DNA of 64,000 bases from Paragorgia papillata (Eukaryota > Cnidaria > Anthozoa > Scleralcyonacea > Coralliidae), in the NCBI GenBank assembly GCA_035771165.1, contig JAWNZC010000088.1, positions 2,393,501 through 2,457,500 of the forward strand, written 5' to 3'. Made by a program: the position numbers and the translations under genes. Position 1 is the stretch's first letter. Each line of letters begins with the position of its first letter. Positions 45,601 through 57,352 of the stretch are shown one piece after another. The notes beneath the pieces were generated by a model. That model ran no database searches. It saw nothing but the letters and a program-made list of their open reading frames with translations, and was not told the DNA's origin.

Positions 45601-46905
45601 CTTCTGATGGATGATTTTTTAAAATATGATCCTGACTCTAAACACATCAGCAGGTAGTCATAATGTGGTTTGTGGCATCGTAAAATAAGGAATATCTCTG
45701 GAAATAAACAATAGAACGTGCTTAAACTTTGTATGCTTATAGTATCTAATAAAATACACTTCTCTGTGGAGCTTTTGTGATTGCCATGGTAAGCGCATGC
45801 TCTCAGGTTACTCTAAACCTTAAAAAGGGAGTTATCATTTTTGCCTCGTTGTTTAAAAATAGATAGATTTAAACGTTTGAATTACAATGCCTACATAAGC
45901 CCTAATCGTCACATTTATTCGCTAGAGTAAACGCTACTTGATTGCTGATAAATAAGAAAATTTAATTTTATCATTGGATGGGGCCAGGAACCAGCAGTTT
46001 CCACGAAAACAACTAAAGTTCCACAGTGAAACGTATTTTATTTAATACTATAAGCATGCAAAATTTGAGCACTTTCTATTGTTTATTTCTAGAGATATTC
46101 CTAATTTTACGATTTTCTTTTCGCTCGTTTGGAGTACATGACGTCGTCAGCCATATAATTTGCATATTTCAAAAACGTGAATATCTCTTGAACGAGATGA
46201 GATATTTACAAACCACAAACGCCGTTCATCCTCATTTTAAATCTACTTTATGATTATAGCAGAAAAAGACTGACGATTTTTCGTCTCAGTGACACTTTAA
46301 TAAATTTGTGACGTGTTTAAAAATTTCTACTAACATCAATGAGTTCCATTCTACTTTAATAATTATGAAGGTTGATAACCCAATGCCTGTCACCCTGTTT
46401 TATTGGAGACACAAGAGCTCACGTCTATGGTTCCTCGCCATCAAACCAACGTATTGAGGGGTGGTGGTCGTATTTGCGAAAAGCATGGTCAAATTGGTGG
46501 ATCAACTTTTTTAAAGATCTTATAGATCAAGGAGAGCTAAGTACTTCCTGCATGCTTCAAACAGAATGCCTGTGGTTTTCATTTTCACAATTAATGCAGA
46601 AAGAGCTGGATGAGGTGCGGCATCACTGGAACACACATTACATTCGGAAATCGAGGGCTGATACATTACTGGGAAGACCAGATGAACTTTATTACTTGCC
46701 AGAGAATGTAAATGCTGAAAACCTTGTGCACACTGTAGAAGAAGACAAGTATCAGGATATGCTCAATTACTGTCGTGACTATCATGAGGAATCTCTTCAC
46801 CAGGACTACTTCACTAGTATATTTACCCTTAGTGGTTTTCAGCAGCCAAACACCTGGAATGATGCATTAACCTTATACAGGGATCTTTTAGACATAGCAG
46901 GATAA
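39694..46905 (+). CDS. DDE integrase-core protein (rve-like, 376 aa, two exons)
   Basis: Exon 1 is 39694-40327 and exon 2 is 46409-46905. Donor GCAG|GTATTT and acceptor TTGGAG|ACAC give 1131 coding bases, an exact 377 codons with stop, confirming phase. N terminus: helix-turn-helix (GFSYQKILQMLAKYND; ISMRTLQQRLYNLGL). Catalytic core: FAWHADGYDKLK (first Asp), VILRTDNGTEN (second Asp) and SPSNQRIEGWWSYLRK (Glu, encoded by exon 2). This is the integrase-core type found in many copies in cnidarians and fish. No break is visible, so it may still be functional if the 6.1-kb intron, which contains the 4.98-kb mobile element, is spliced. Predicted role: DNA strand transfer for the enclosing element. 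Confidence 0.8.
40328..46408 (+). other. Integrase-gene intron enlarged by a mobile element
   Basis: Apart from the 4.98-kb element (40483-45465) the intron keeps 155 bases on the left and about 940 bases on the right. I see no other gene in the remaining right part. Confidence 0.65.
40483..45465. mobile_element. 4.98-kb TA-type element, copy 2
   Basis: Same orientation and content as 2264-7208, with the same ends (CCCTTATCAAA ... TTTGGTAAGGG). Flanks read ...GCAT| and |ATACC, so the 2-bp duplication here would be AT. Scattered substitutions and small indels separate the copies: a ~20-bp stretch near 43180 is absent from copy 1, and the AATG run is shorter here. Splice-like sites, the 177-bp tandem pair and subterminal TATGG arrays are all conserved. 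It contains no recognisable transposase. Confidence 0.75.
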
Positions 46906-48034
46906 TTTAATAAGTAAGCATATATTGTTTGCACACGACATTGTTACATGTCATTAGGCACTACATATGTCTAGTGCCTTGAAAAGGATGTTTACAGTAT
47001 AGGCACTCCTGAGCCATAACAGTTGAAACAACAATAAAAAATTTGCCACAAGGGAAATTCCCCTTCACAAAATGTGAGGTCCATCTTTCTTGCCAACTTA
47101 AATTTTTTAGGTGGTTTCATGAAATGGTTTGGTTTTTAGTCTTTTGATAACTAGTTGATGAGGTGGTTCTTCAAGGTCTTGCTTGAAGTCTGAAATACAT
47201 TGAGCAAGACCTCAAAACATTTTACCACCAAGAAATTGGTTAAGTTGAATAAGTGAAAGACAAGGAACACTCGCACAACAAATTCACTCTTTTCACCATC
47301 GAACTTGGGAACTAGGAAGTTCATATGGAATTAAAGACAAAGTTTGTTGCACAAGCTAAGTGCCAAGTTCTCCGACTAATTTAGTTCTTCGCGCTCAACC
47401 TCAGCATCCACTCGGGAAAAGTTTGAAAAAAATTACTGCAAAAAGTTACAATGCATTATGCAACTAGGTGTACCATCAGTGTTGAAACCTTTCGCGTATT
47501 CTTTCAGGTATTTTTACCATGTGCTTGTACAATATTCCACCTCGCGTAGTTTCAATAGTATTTATTAAATTGTTTACTGCTTAACATCACAGCAGTTTTC
47601 ATAACTTTTAATAGTTTATAACCTTCCCATTGCAAAGTTAGACATGCTTTACAAACTTCTAGAAGTTATAGCTACATGTTCCAAAGTTTCCTAAATAAAT
47701 AAACTAAACGAAACGTTAACTTTGCAAAAACTACAATATTAAGACTGCATCTTGGGACTGTTTTGGGGGCCGAGTTGTTTGTCCACGTCCCCCCAAAACA
47801 GCTCTATGATGCCTTGTCAACTTCACTATCCCCTTGGCTAATAAAAACCTGGAGGACTACAAAATGGCACAAACTCCCATACGCTCTTTTCGGAGTAACA
47901 CACCCTCGCCACTTCCTTGATGACTCGACTAACCTTCCCATATCTAAAACACAACCCGTAAATAGTACAATTTATAAAATAAGCCACTGAAACCGTGACC
48001 GTTAACTTTAAATGTATAATAACGTCGCATAATG
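46906..48034. other. Spacer between the convergent integrase and HECT genes
   Basis: No coding frame or repeat is supported. An AATAAA occurs shortly after the integrase stop, near 47032, suitable for 3' processing. Confidence 0.5.
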
Positions 48035-51000
48035 TCATAATTTACTGAAGACACCACCATTCATCAATGCGGTTAACAAGTAATGGTGGAAAGGTCCTGT
48101 GACTGTCTTCTCGTTAATGTAAATATATAACATATTTCCACATGTATGTGCAGATGGAAAGAACTTGGACTCATCGTGTACAAACTTAATAGATGGTTTT
48201 GGGTCGAAACCAACAACTGGTGGAGATGGTGTTCCTGTAGCAAACATGAGTATATGGCCAGGTGTTATAAAGCTCCCATGCAATCTCTCTCTTCTTTGGT
48301 TAGTTCGGTTTGTTCAGCCAAAGGCTCCAGTAGGGTCCCATCTAAATGTAATAGAGTAGAAAAGAGTAAAATAGATCATTTGTACATGATGTCAGTACGT
48401 GTCACTGGGCACCATCTCTGATTTTTTGGTTTACGTCAGCAGTTACAGCCAGGCAGTTGAGCTAATTGACTATTTAATTCGCTATAAATAACCAACCATA
48501 CGATGTCATGTACTGTACTGAGAGCTCTAGTCACCATACGATCAGTGGTAACTAAGAAGACAATTTTTTATTGCCACGTTTGTTCTGGAATTCAACCAAA
48601 ATGGCGTGAGATCAGTGATCAGATCAGAAAACTACTTGACTGTGACTGAAATCAAAATTTGTGTAATTCCAACTAAGTAAAATATTTTTTCATACCGCAC
48701 GCAGTTCAGTTTGCAGGAAAAAGTTGGTTCACAAGCATACCTGGAGTAAGGAAGCAGTAAATACACCTATTCGAAATTTGCCCTTTTATCACAATCTTTC
48801 GACCAGTAGAACCAAAACGTATTTGCGCAACTTCCAAGTGTGCCAGTACAGTTTATATACTACGGTACTGCACTTTTAAAATAGTGATAGTCTTCATTCG
48901 TTATGTATAACAAACCTTAAAATATTGTATCACTGCATGTATGCAAAATGTGTGGGTATGACAACCCCCGTGAACAAAGGGCAATGCGGGAAACTGTACC
49001 TGTGGCTCCGGCACCCCTGGCTATATACAGATTATTACTTAGTGATGCTTGGGTCAGACAGTTTCCTCTCAGCATCCGGCAATTTCATAAATGGGTCGGA
49101 CAAAGTCCGTGACTGACCAGACCAGTTTTAGCAAGTTTCTTAAGTGTTTTTTCTCATAAACATACGTTTGAACAACTTAGCGGGTGAAATAGAGAAACGG
49201 TCGAGTGTGAAGAGCTATTTTTATCACTTGATACGATCTTACCTTCAACACAATGCATGAATTCAACAAATTTGGACAGTACAACCTCTTCATTAGCTCT
49301 TCTCTGATGTCCCAATGGTGCCAAGCATGGCTTCAAAAGTACAAGCACTTCCCACGCACTAATTTTACAATTCATCTGGTATTGTAGGAGATACTGCGCC
49401 AATCCATCACAACTTCGAATTACGTTTAAAACCTTTGAATAAATAATAATATCTTAAAACATGGACATCTTTGGACAATGTCTTGATTGTACGATTCACA
49501 TTCTAAGAATGACGTAATCTGACCAGATGCCCTAATTAACGTAGTTTGATACATGTAGAATATTTACATTTCTGCTGTTCTAAATTTTTCTTTATTCACC
49601 TTCTTTAAATCATGCAACATTTGCCAAAGAAAACTTGCAAAAAATATTTTGCTATGAAGATTTTTAGCTCTCCTTTGTGATGCTCGCGGTCAAGTGGAAC
49701 GTATCCTATCGTTCCCTGGCACAAATAACCCAGGTAAGGCCTGTGTAGCAGGCTATTAAAGTGGAACGGATGTATTTGAATGCTCATAATTCATAAGAAA
49801 CCTTGTGAAAAAATTTCAAAGGCTGAATATTTCTCCTATAGTGGAAAAGAACCTTACATTACTTCGTAATATTTGAGTCCTTCCAGAATGCCATCCAGCA
49901 TGCTTTTGCACTTTATAATTGTGAAGTATTTGGCAACTTCATCAATGGAATAGTAGAGGGCAATCCATCCACATCGTATCTCCACTCACATTGAGCAAGG
50001 GCTGCATTAAATGAATTTTCATTCGCAGCATCGGTCAACTGAAACCCATGATAGTATATGATATTAACATACATAATTGCAATAATCAAGAATGTAAACT
50101 GATTAACAGCCCTTTTCAAGCAAAAAGAAGCTATTAAAATGAATCTTGAAATTTGAAAATGTTTACCAGAGTAACAGACCAATTTACTGAAATAATGCTG
50201 TTTTACTTACAATATCACGCATCACTAAAAATGTAAGGTCAGCCGATTCCCACAAAATCATACGTATATATACAAGAAAAAATCATCATCTTTGCCAGCA
50301 TATATTTAAATGTATGCTAGGTCAGGGGATCTTCTGGAATACCCCAAAACATTTTAGCCTGATAATGACACTTGCCTGACCCTAGACATAGAAGCGGGCT
50401 CCCTAATCACAGGGTCAGGTTTACTGCCTGAGGTGAGTTTTCCATTATGTACTGTAAGTAGTTTATTCCAATGTTTGCATTGAATAATTAGAGGTCTGTA
50501 AAGGCAAATTCTAACACTTTACCAAATTGAAATCTAGAGTGTGACTTTTAAACTGATGCCCATTTAACGTAAAATTTCAACATCACGTTTCAAGTGTTAC
50601 GCGAAAGTTACAAGACGTGGTTGGAAGTTCTACTGTAATTCTTTCATGCAATACTTGTATCAATCATGATTTGTTGATAATATTGATTTGTTTTTGGACG
50701 GCTTAAACTAAACTGCTAAACTACTGTACATAAAATCATTGATTTTGTTTCATTTCACTCTGTTCGACTAAAGAGAATAGAAAGATCTCATACATGTAAC
50801 CAATCAACCATAATTTACAGCAAATCCTAAATCTTTTACTACCTTCTTCAATGAATTCCTAACTGTTGGATCAGGAACTTCTTCAATGCCAGGTTTACAT
50901 GAATCAAATCCTTTGGCAATATAACTACATATGGCTGGACTAAAAATTCTCGGGTGTTCACCACCTTGCACAATGATGGTCGCTAACATTTGACCAATGG

Positions 51001-54000
51001 TTCGGTAGTCGTCATTTTGCAAAGCACGGAAATTGCACCTTATAACATAGCCAAGTAAAGTGCCTGTAAAAGTACAGTTGATACAAATAGCTGATTAGTT
51101 AACCATACAGTAGTACTTCAGTATTGGATTCTTGTTGAATACAATATAATTTGTTTAGGAATTAATCTTAGCTGCAAGCAAACCTTTTATTCACTGAGAA
51201 TTGTTGCTTTCAATACAGACTCTACAATCATTTTAGCAATACTGGGGCGTTTTCGAAGTTGCTAAACTAGCTTCAAATATCAAATATATTAGTCAGTTAA
51301 CCGTGGCTTCTTTAAATTGTAAAATTCATGTTGCGTTTTAACCGCCGTCGTCATCCTAGCATCTTAAGGTCCCTAATGTCTTAACATTAACGGTGGGAGG
51401 TTGGGATAAACTACCACACTGGCAACAAAAAGACAAAAGATACTACATACCAAGGCGCACACACTATAAAGGCACAGCCCCTTGCCCTTGGCCCCCAGCA
51501 TGTGAAATTTGTTTCTCTCTTCTTTCATACTTCAGCCAGTTAGAAACTGTAACTGTATCAGTATTTATAGTCTTAAAAAAAAGAAACGTCCATGCATTTT
51601 TTCATCCATGTTTTCGGAGACACAAAATTCGAAGATTTTCTGGACAATGCCTACAAACCACATACACTACACTAGACCCCTGATTGAAGTTGTTTTGATT
51701 AACACCCTGAATATATTTCTTATTTTAGAGCAAAAACAATATATAGCGTAAATGCAGCACATACTTGTTAGTGTACTGCTATCCTGACATATGGATCCCA
51801 ACAGCAGATGTAGAAACTCTCGTCTAGGACCACCTTGATCAATAGCATCTTCTTCTTCAAGTAGAGTGGCAAATTTAACCTTTACAATACCAGTCTTAGC
51901 CATAAAAGATCTTCTCTTAAAAAAGGCCTTGGCTGTGTCCCACATTCGCAGTCTACTAACAACAATGAATCTTGGATCACCAGTCAAAACTTTTTCAACA
52001 TGATGTTTGACAACAATTTGCATTGCAGATTCAGTTGTATCTTGTGATGATACATCATTCTCTTCATTTTCACTGGGGTCTTGGAATTCTCTCAAGCTAA
52101 CTGCAATAGCCTCATCCAATGCTTCTGTTTCAGTTATGCCAACAGGTCTGTTAGGAATAAATATACAATATTTCACATACAGTATTTAGAAACTTGTACA
52201 TGTAATTTCCGGGGTTCCCAGAAATAGTTTCCAAGTGTGTTTTCAACCAAGCACCCCTTGGAATTTCAAAGGTCTTCAACATTGGATGGAAGTAAAGGTG
52301 TGTGTATGGGGGGTGTTATGGATCATAATTCACAGGAGATAAAATACTTCACAGGGCTTTTCATGTGGGGAAATCAATTTTTGCTTCACACTCTCTATAA
52401 TTGTAAATTAGAGACCACAAGTATTGAAAACAGAATGCTATTTTACATAAAATAAAATGCAATTCATGCTCACATTCATACCCTTTAGGGAGCATTCAAA
52501 ATTTAATTAGTGCGAGGGGGGGGGACTAAGACGATTTAAGATTTCCCCCCACATTTTTTGAAAAAATTCCAGAAGAATTTCTTCTGGCCCCCCTTTGGTG
52601 ACCCTCGCCTTTCTTTGACAAGTTTTGTCTTTAACATCTGAGTGATAAAGTGAATGTTATTACAAAAAAACTAGACAAATGATTATGATATCATTACAAT
52701 TTGTAATTTTCTGAAGATGGCTTAGTAAGGTAAAAAATTTACAACTGATTCAATGTGTTTATAAATAGTTTCTTCAGAAAAAACCCCATTTAACTTCATT
52801 GTATTATTGAAGCAGTCCGTTGGCAAAGTCGTAAAGGCATCTGAATTAGATGAGCAAGTTGCACACAGTTCAGCTCTTTTATACTATGGAACATTCATTG
52901 TAAAAACAGTTCAGAGCAAAGCAATGGGGTATCCAGGGTCTTGACGTTTTTGGGACATGGAGCTGGACTGCAGAAAAAAAGGGGGGGTCTGGTGGCATGC
53001 TCCACAGCCCCAGGAAATTTTGGATTTTTTGAGTTTCTGAAAGGCTATTTCATTTTCAGGGTAGTATTTAGGAGAAAGCTGAAAGCTTAGCTATCAATTG
53101 AACAGGTTGGGGTGATTTCTGAAACCCCGCTAAAACGTATGGTTGAAAAATCATGACCCCCCCCCCCCCCCTCAAAATTGCCATAGCCCCCCAACTAGGT
53201 AAATTATGAAAGCTCCCTTTCCACCCACAACATGAGGGGTGAAGTTTCATATCAGTCCCCAAATGACATGAGCCATGGCAATGTCATCATAGAGATAGTT
53301 GGTACTAAATCAAAAAAAAATTCATGGTTGAGATTAGGGTTAAGTTTAGGGTTACATTAAAATTTTAGGAATCCTTATATGAAACTTCAGTCCAAAATGC
53401 AATAAGCCATTACACTTACATAAAATCTGTTGCCATAAAAGAGCTGAAACTAACACTGTTGAAGGAATCTCCAGAATTGGTTTCGTTTTCCCCAAGCTGG
53501 TCAATATCTAGGGACACATTAATTTCAGTGTCCAAAAGGTCGTTTTCATCCGTGCCCAAAAACTCACAACCATCAGAGTCTACGCAGCTGTTGTCTTCTT
53601 CCTTCTCATCATGGACAGGGCTTAGATAAAGAGTAATTCTCGAATAGGGCTTTCCTAGCCATTCCTTATACTTCCTTAGAACAAATTGTTCATCAGCGCC
53701 CGGAATATTCTTGGCGATACTTGTATCAGGGTAGGCAAGAACATAACCCTTTCCTGCCCGAAACCGCCGGTCAAACGCTTCACGTTTTTTTATTGCCGCA
53801 CTGAGAATATCATCATAAGTTGCACTGTCCGATATTTTTAGAGGCAGAGATCCCCCTCTACATGGCTTCAATTCAGTGCGGACATACTCCATCAAACCAA
53901 TGTTCAAAGTTACCTCAAACACTTTTGGTTTTGAATGTTTTTTTGGCTTAAAATTGGACTGCCTTTCCTCGGACTTTCGTTTCGCAAATTGTTCATACGT

Positions 54001-54222
54001 CGGCAACAGAGTTTGTCGCTTACTCATGTAAGCGACAAACTCTGTTGTGGTACTCTCAGACCTCTCGCCACTTGACCGACTTGCACTCGTCCCGACCCTG
54101 TCTTCTCGTTTCTTTTGAACACGTTCACCACAACCAGAACAAAAGTTAAACGTCTCTTGAACAAGAGAACCGCAAGAGACGCAATACATCTTTTCAATAT
54201 TCATATCGTAAAATCTGTCCAA
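48035..54222 (-). pseudogene. HECT E3 ubiquitin ligase (G2E3-like), six exons, one single-base frameshift
   Basis: Exons, all with GT-AG ends and matching phases: 54222-53420, 52147-51765, 51063-50819, 50038-49863, 49432-49243 and 48234-48035 (about 665 residues). Exon 1: zinc ribbon YCVSCG...FCSGCG, a charged linker, and a globular part with GKGYVLAYPDTSIAKNIPGA. Exons 2-6: HECT domain, starting with a FAT-LEEEDAIDQGGPRREFL block and ending in the C lobe with SAHTCGNML, whose Cys is the expected ubiquitin-accepting residue. Around 49944 one base is missing, so exon 4 shifts frame; everything else is open. It may be a recent pseudogene or an assembly error. HECT ligases transfer ubiquitin from E2 to substrates; in a transposon it could regulate host factors or transposase stability (inference). 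Confidence 0.8.
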
Positions 54223-54488
54223 TAGACCAATACCTCTCTCCTCCCCAGAGGTTTGAACCTCAAGTGGTTAAGTTTGAACAGGCCGGTTTCCATTGTTTTT
54301 GTGTGAGGAGCCGCTGACGCGTGTGTGTGTGTGTGGGCGCACAATGAAACGAGAAAAAACGCAGAATAAAGATAAGATCCCAACTTAAAATCTTCAAATG
54401 CAAAACCATGACAATAATAATTTGAATATTTTACTAACGCTTCGTTGCAACAAGCAACATCTTCACAGTGATTAAGTTATTACAAGTG

Positions 54489-54546
<58 letters not shown>

Positions 54547-54698
54547 ACTCGTGTGAGCTAATTAAGTATTATATTACATAAAAACGGTTATAGTTCAAAT
54601 TTAAATTTAAAAAAATAATAATAACAAGTTGAAATAATTGAAATAATATGAAAACGTCAAAGAGTAATGAAAAATATATATATATAATTAATATTAAT
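54223..54698. repeat. Upstream region of the HECT gene with TA microsatellite
   Basis: A (TA)n run spans about 54489-54543, with a shorter one near 54672-54684. The region separates the HECT start from the right inverted repeat and presumably contains its promoter. Confidence 0.6.
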
Positions 54699-55013
54699 TG
54701 AGAAAAATATCGGTGCATCGAAAAAAATATTTGTTCATCGAATAAAATATCGGTGCATCGAAAAAAATATCGGTGCACTGAGAAAATATTGTTGTGCATT
54801 AACGAAATATTGTCGTGCATATTAACGAAATATTGTTGTGCATATTAACGAAATATTGTCGTGCATTGACGAAATATTGTCGTGCACTGAGAAAATATTG
54901 CTGTGCACTGCACAATCTATTTGTGCACTGCAAAACTTATTTAGTGCCTTGACAAATTATTGTTGTGCATTCCAAAACGTTTAAGTGCAGTGACGAAATA
55001 TTGTTGTGCATTG
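54699..55013 (-). repeat. Right minisatellite inverted repeat
   Basis: Complement reads through units such as GTGCACGACAATATTTCGTCA, GTGCAC(A/G)GCAATATTTTCTCA and CACCGATATTTTTTTCGATG in the same variant order as the left repeat. It extends ~95 bp further outward through GTGCACAAATAGATTGTGC and AATGCACAACAATATTTCG, so this end is more complete. Unit lengths of 21-24 bp vary more than on the left. Confidence 0.85.
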
Positions 55014-55505
55014 CGTATATGGGCCACCGTATAAACAAGCCCCCCTCTCCAATATATTCAACCCCTCAAAAGTATTTTCTAAATATATTCTACACTCTAC
55101 AGTAAGATGTTTTGTCAAAGGTAACAGTTTTTGGCCACTGTTTTGTGACCCCCCCCCCCCCCCCCCAACAGAAAAACATGTACCAACCAATTTCTGCTCA
55201 ATTAGAATTGATACATTCATATTATTTATATTCATTATATGTAGGTGGTGGTGACTTTCACAACCGTGGCTACATTAATGAATGTATTGCAAGAACTGCT
55301 GGGCCAGGTGGATTTTGGCATGTCACAGAGAAAGTGTTGAAGAGACCAACTGTAAATCCAAATTCTTTTAAATTTAAATTCAAGGACAACAATTATAATA
55401 ACAACGAAGAGGCTTTGCTTGATTATGATGATGGCCTTTCAATATCAATGTTGAAGTCCTTTGAAAAGTCCCCTCATTTCCCCACATCTTCAGAGCTTGA
55501 TGCAT

Positions 55506-55680
55506 TGTTGAAAATATGTTTCAGTTCAACAGATCTCGTTTTAAGCTTTTTAATGATAAATTGCGGGACGTACTTTCTCTCTCATTTACATCTCGTTCTC
55601 TACTCACAGTTTTTGTCTCGCATTCCTCTCATTTCGCGCACTCACCTATCACTCATCACCATCAACTAATCACGAGTATT
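55506..55680 (-). repeat. BEL 3' LTR
   Basis: Direct counterpart of 60762-60953. It lacks ~20 bp near its left end and shares AGATCTCGTTTTAAGC... through ACTAATCACGAGTAT. Confidence 0.75.
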
Positions 55681-55854
55681 TTCTTTGCGGCATCTCGTTT
55701 GGGTCTGAAGACTGGTGCGTTCACGTTCAACGTCGTCTCTTTCGGTTTCTTGCGCTGTCTATCGCACGAAAGCTCCATCGGATCTAGATGCTGGACTGGG
55801 CGTTCGAGATGAGATTTTCCAGCTCGCAGTATTGCTGCTCGGACCTGTCCGTCT

Positions 55855-57352
55855 CTACCAGTGATCAAGTTCCTCCACTATTCCGAGGTTCCACTTTCCA
55901 CGGTTTCTTTCTTCCCCCTTTATGATCACTGCGTCGCCAATTTTCGGGAGGTCTGGTTTGCTTCCTGTGTTGCTCTCGTGTCTTTCCCGTAGTGCGCGGA
56001 CGTACTCCCTCGTCCAGCGATTCCACATCGCGTCTTTACACCTCTTCAAGTACTTGGCTCGTTTTCTCAAATCTACATCTCCATGTTGAGGAATCTGCGG
56101 CTCAAGGAGGTGACTAGGTCGAATGAAGAGTAAGGAATTGGGGGTTATGACTGGATGTTGTACGTCGTCTTCAACATAGCCAAGAGGTCGGTCGTTGAGT
56201 GTGATCTCCACACTGGTAAGGACTCGTCGCAACTCCTTCCAGGTCAAATTTCCGTTACCGATCACCTTGTAGGGGGCTGCCTTCATCAGACGAATCATTC
56301 TTTCAAACTGGCCACCCCACCATGGGGCGCGACTCAGATTGAACTGCCACCTTATCTTGTGCTTTGCGAGGTGGTCCTGCAGTTGCTCATCTTGCATAAC
56401 CGCTTTCACCCATTTTGCTGCGCCGATAAACGTGCTTCCGTTGTCTGAATAGATACGTTCAGGACGTCCACGACGAGCAATGAACTGTTCTAAACTGTCA
56501 ATACACTCGGTTGTTTCCAGGCTTGGTAGTAGATCGAGGTAGATCCCTCTTGTAAAACTGCAAGCGTACAGTAGGATGTACGCTTTGCCTTCCTTTTGTT
56601 TAGAGACACGATAGCGTATCGGTCCGGCGTAGTCAATGCCAATCACTTGAAACGCGGTTGTTCCTTCGGTACGAGTTGTTTGGCAGGATTCCAGGTGGTG
56701 GTGCTTTGTAGGCTATGGCGTGAAATATCTTGCACCCAGTACATTGCTTGACAACTCGCTTCGTCAGCCTTCTAAGACGCGGTATCCAGTGCCGCTCTCT
56801 CACTTTAGCCATTGTAAGACCCATGCCTCCGTGCAGTGTGGTCTTGTGTGCGTGGTGGACAAACTTTTCGGCCAGGATTGATTTATCTCGGAGGTAGATT
56901 GGGTAGAACTCTTGCACCCTACCTTGGCACTCCAAAATTCCATCTTCGTTTCTTTGGAGGCTTAACTTCAGACGATCTTCTTCAAAGGTTTCAGAACCAC
57001 GTCGCTGAACTCGCAGTACCCACAGCCGTTCTTGAGCTTCGATTTCTTGGCTAGTGAGTGGTCCACTGGTTCTTTGTGCTTTCGGTTTCTGGGCATTATG
57101 CGCAAACCGTGAAATCCACGCACAAACTCGCATACATCGCCAGTAGCTTTTCTTGGTTAAGAGGACGTCGAGCTCGTCATCACCAGGAATGGCCAAGGCA
57201 AACAAATGTTTTGTTGCCTTTACTTCCGAGTTTGATTCTTCAGTTGCAGTTGTCACAATGTTCGGTGGCCATTTCTGTCGATCGCTTAACCACTCCGGAC
57301 CATCCCACCACAGCCGGTTCTCTTCGTTCGTTTTCCCTCCTCCGCTGCCCAA
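55855..57352 (-). pseudogene. BEL/Pao integrase (zinc domain and core in two frames)
   Basis: From 57352 a 239-aa frame ends with the zinc-binding module (HHAHKTTLHGG ... CTGC) near 56735. The core follows in an overlapping shifted frame from 56646, with IGIDYAGP, YSDNGSTF and GGQFERMIRL, so all three catalytic residues are present, then a C-terminal domain with VIIKGEERNRGKW that ends at 55855. One frameshift at 56633-56646 separates the parts. The core frame of 263 aa is otherwise intact. Confidence 0.82.

Larger units (their letters stand above)
39443..55013. mobile_element. Putative large transposon: integrase core + HECT ubiquitin ligase between minisatellite inverted repeats
   Basis: Bases 39443-39657 and 54699-55013 are inverted copies that share not just a repeat unit but the order of variants: a GATTGTGCAGTGCAC junction, then AACAATATTTTCTCAGTGC-type units, then CACCGATATTTTTTTCGATG, CACCGATATTTTATTCGATG and GAACA(A/G)ATATTTT. 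Inside, two genes point inward: a DDE integrase-core gene starting about 35 bp from the left repeat and a HECT gene starting ~480 bp from the right repeat. The left repeat lacks the outermost ~95 bp seen on the right, where a LINE abuts. Removing the nested 4.98-kb insertion leaves about 10.6 kb. I know of no named superfamily with this pair; mobility is inferred from the terminal repeats and integrase. Confidence 0.7.

Noticed and set aside
46372..46408. Start of the second integrase ORF at its first in-frame methionine
   Set aside because: The splice acceptor at 46407-46408 joins exon 1 in phase to give an exact codon count, so residues before it are intronic.
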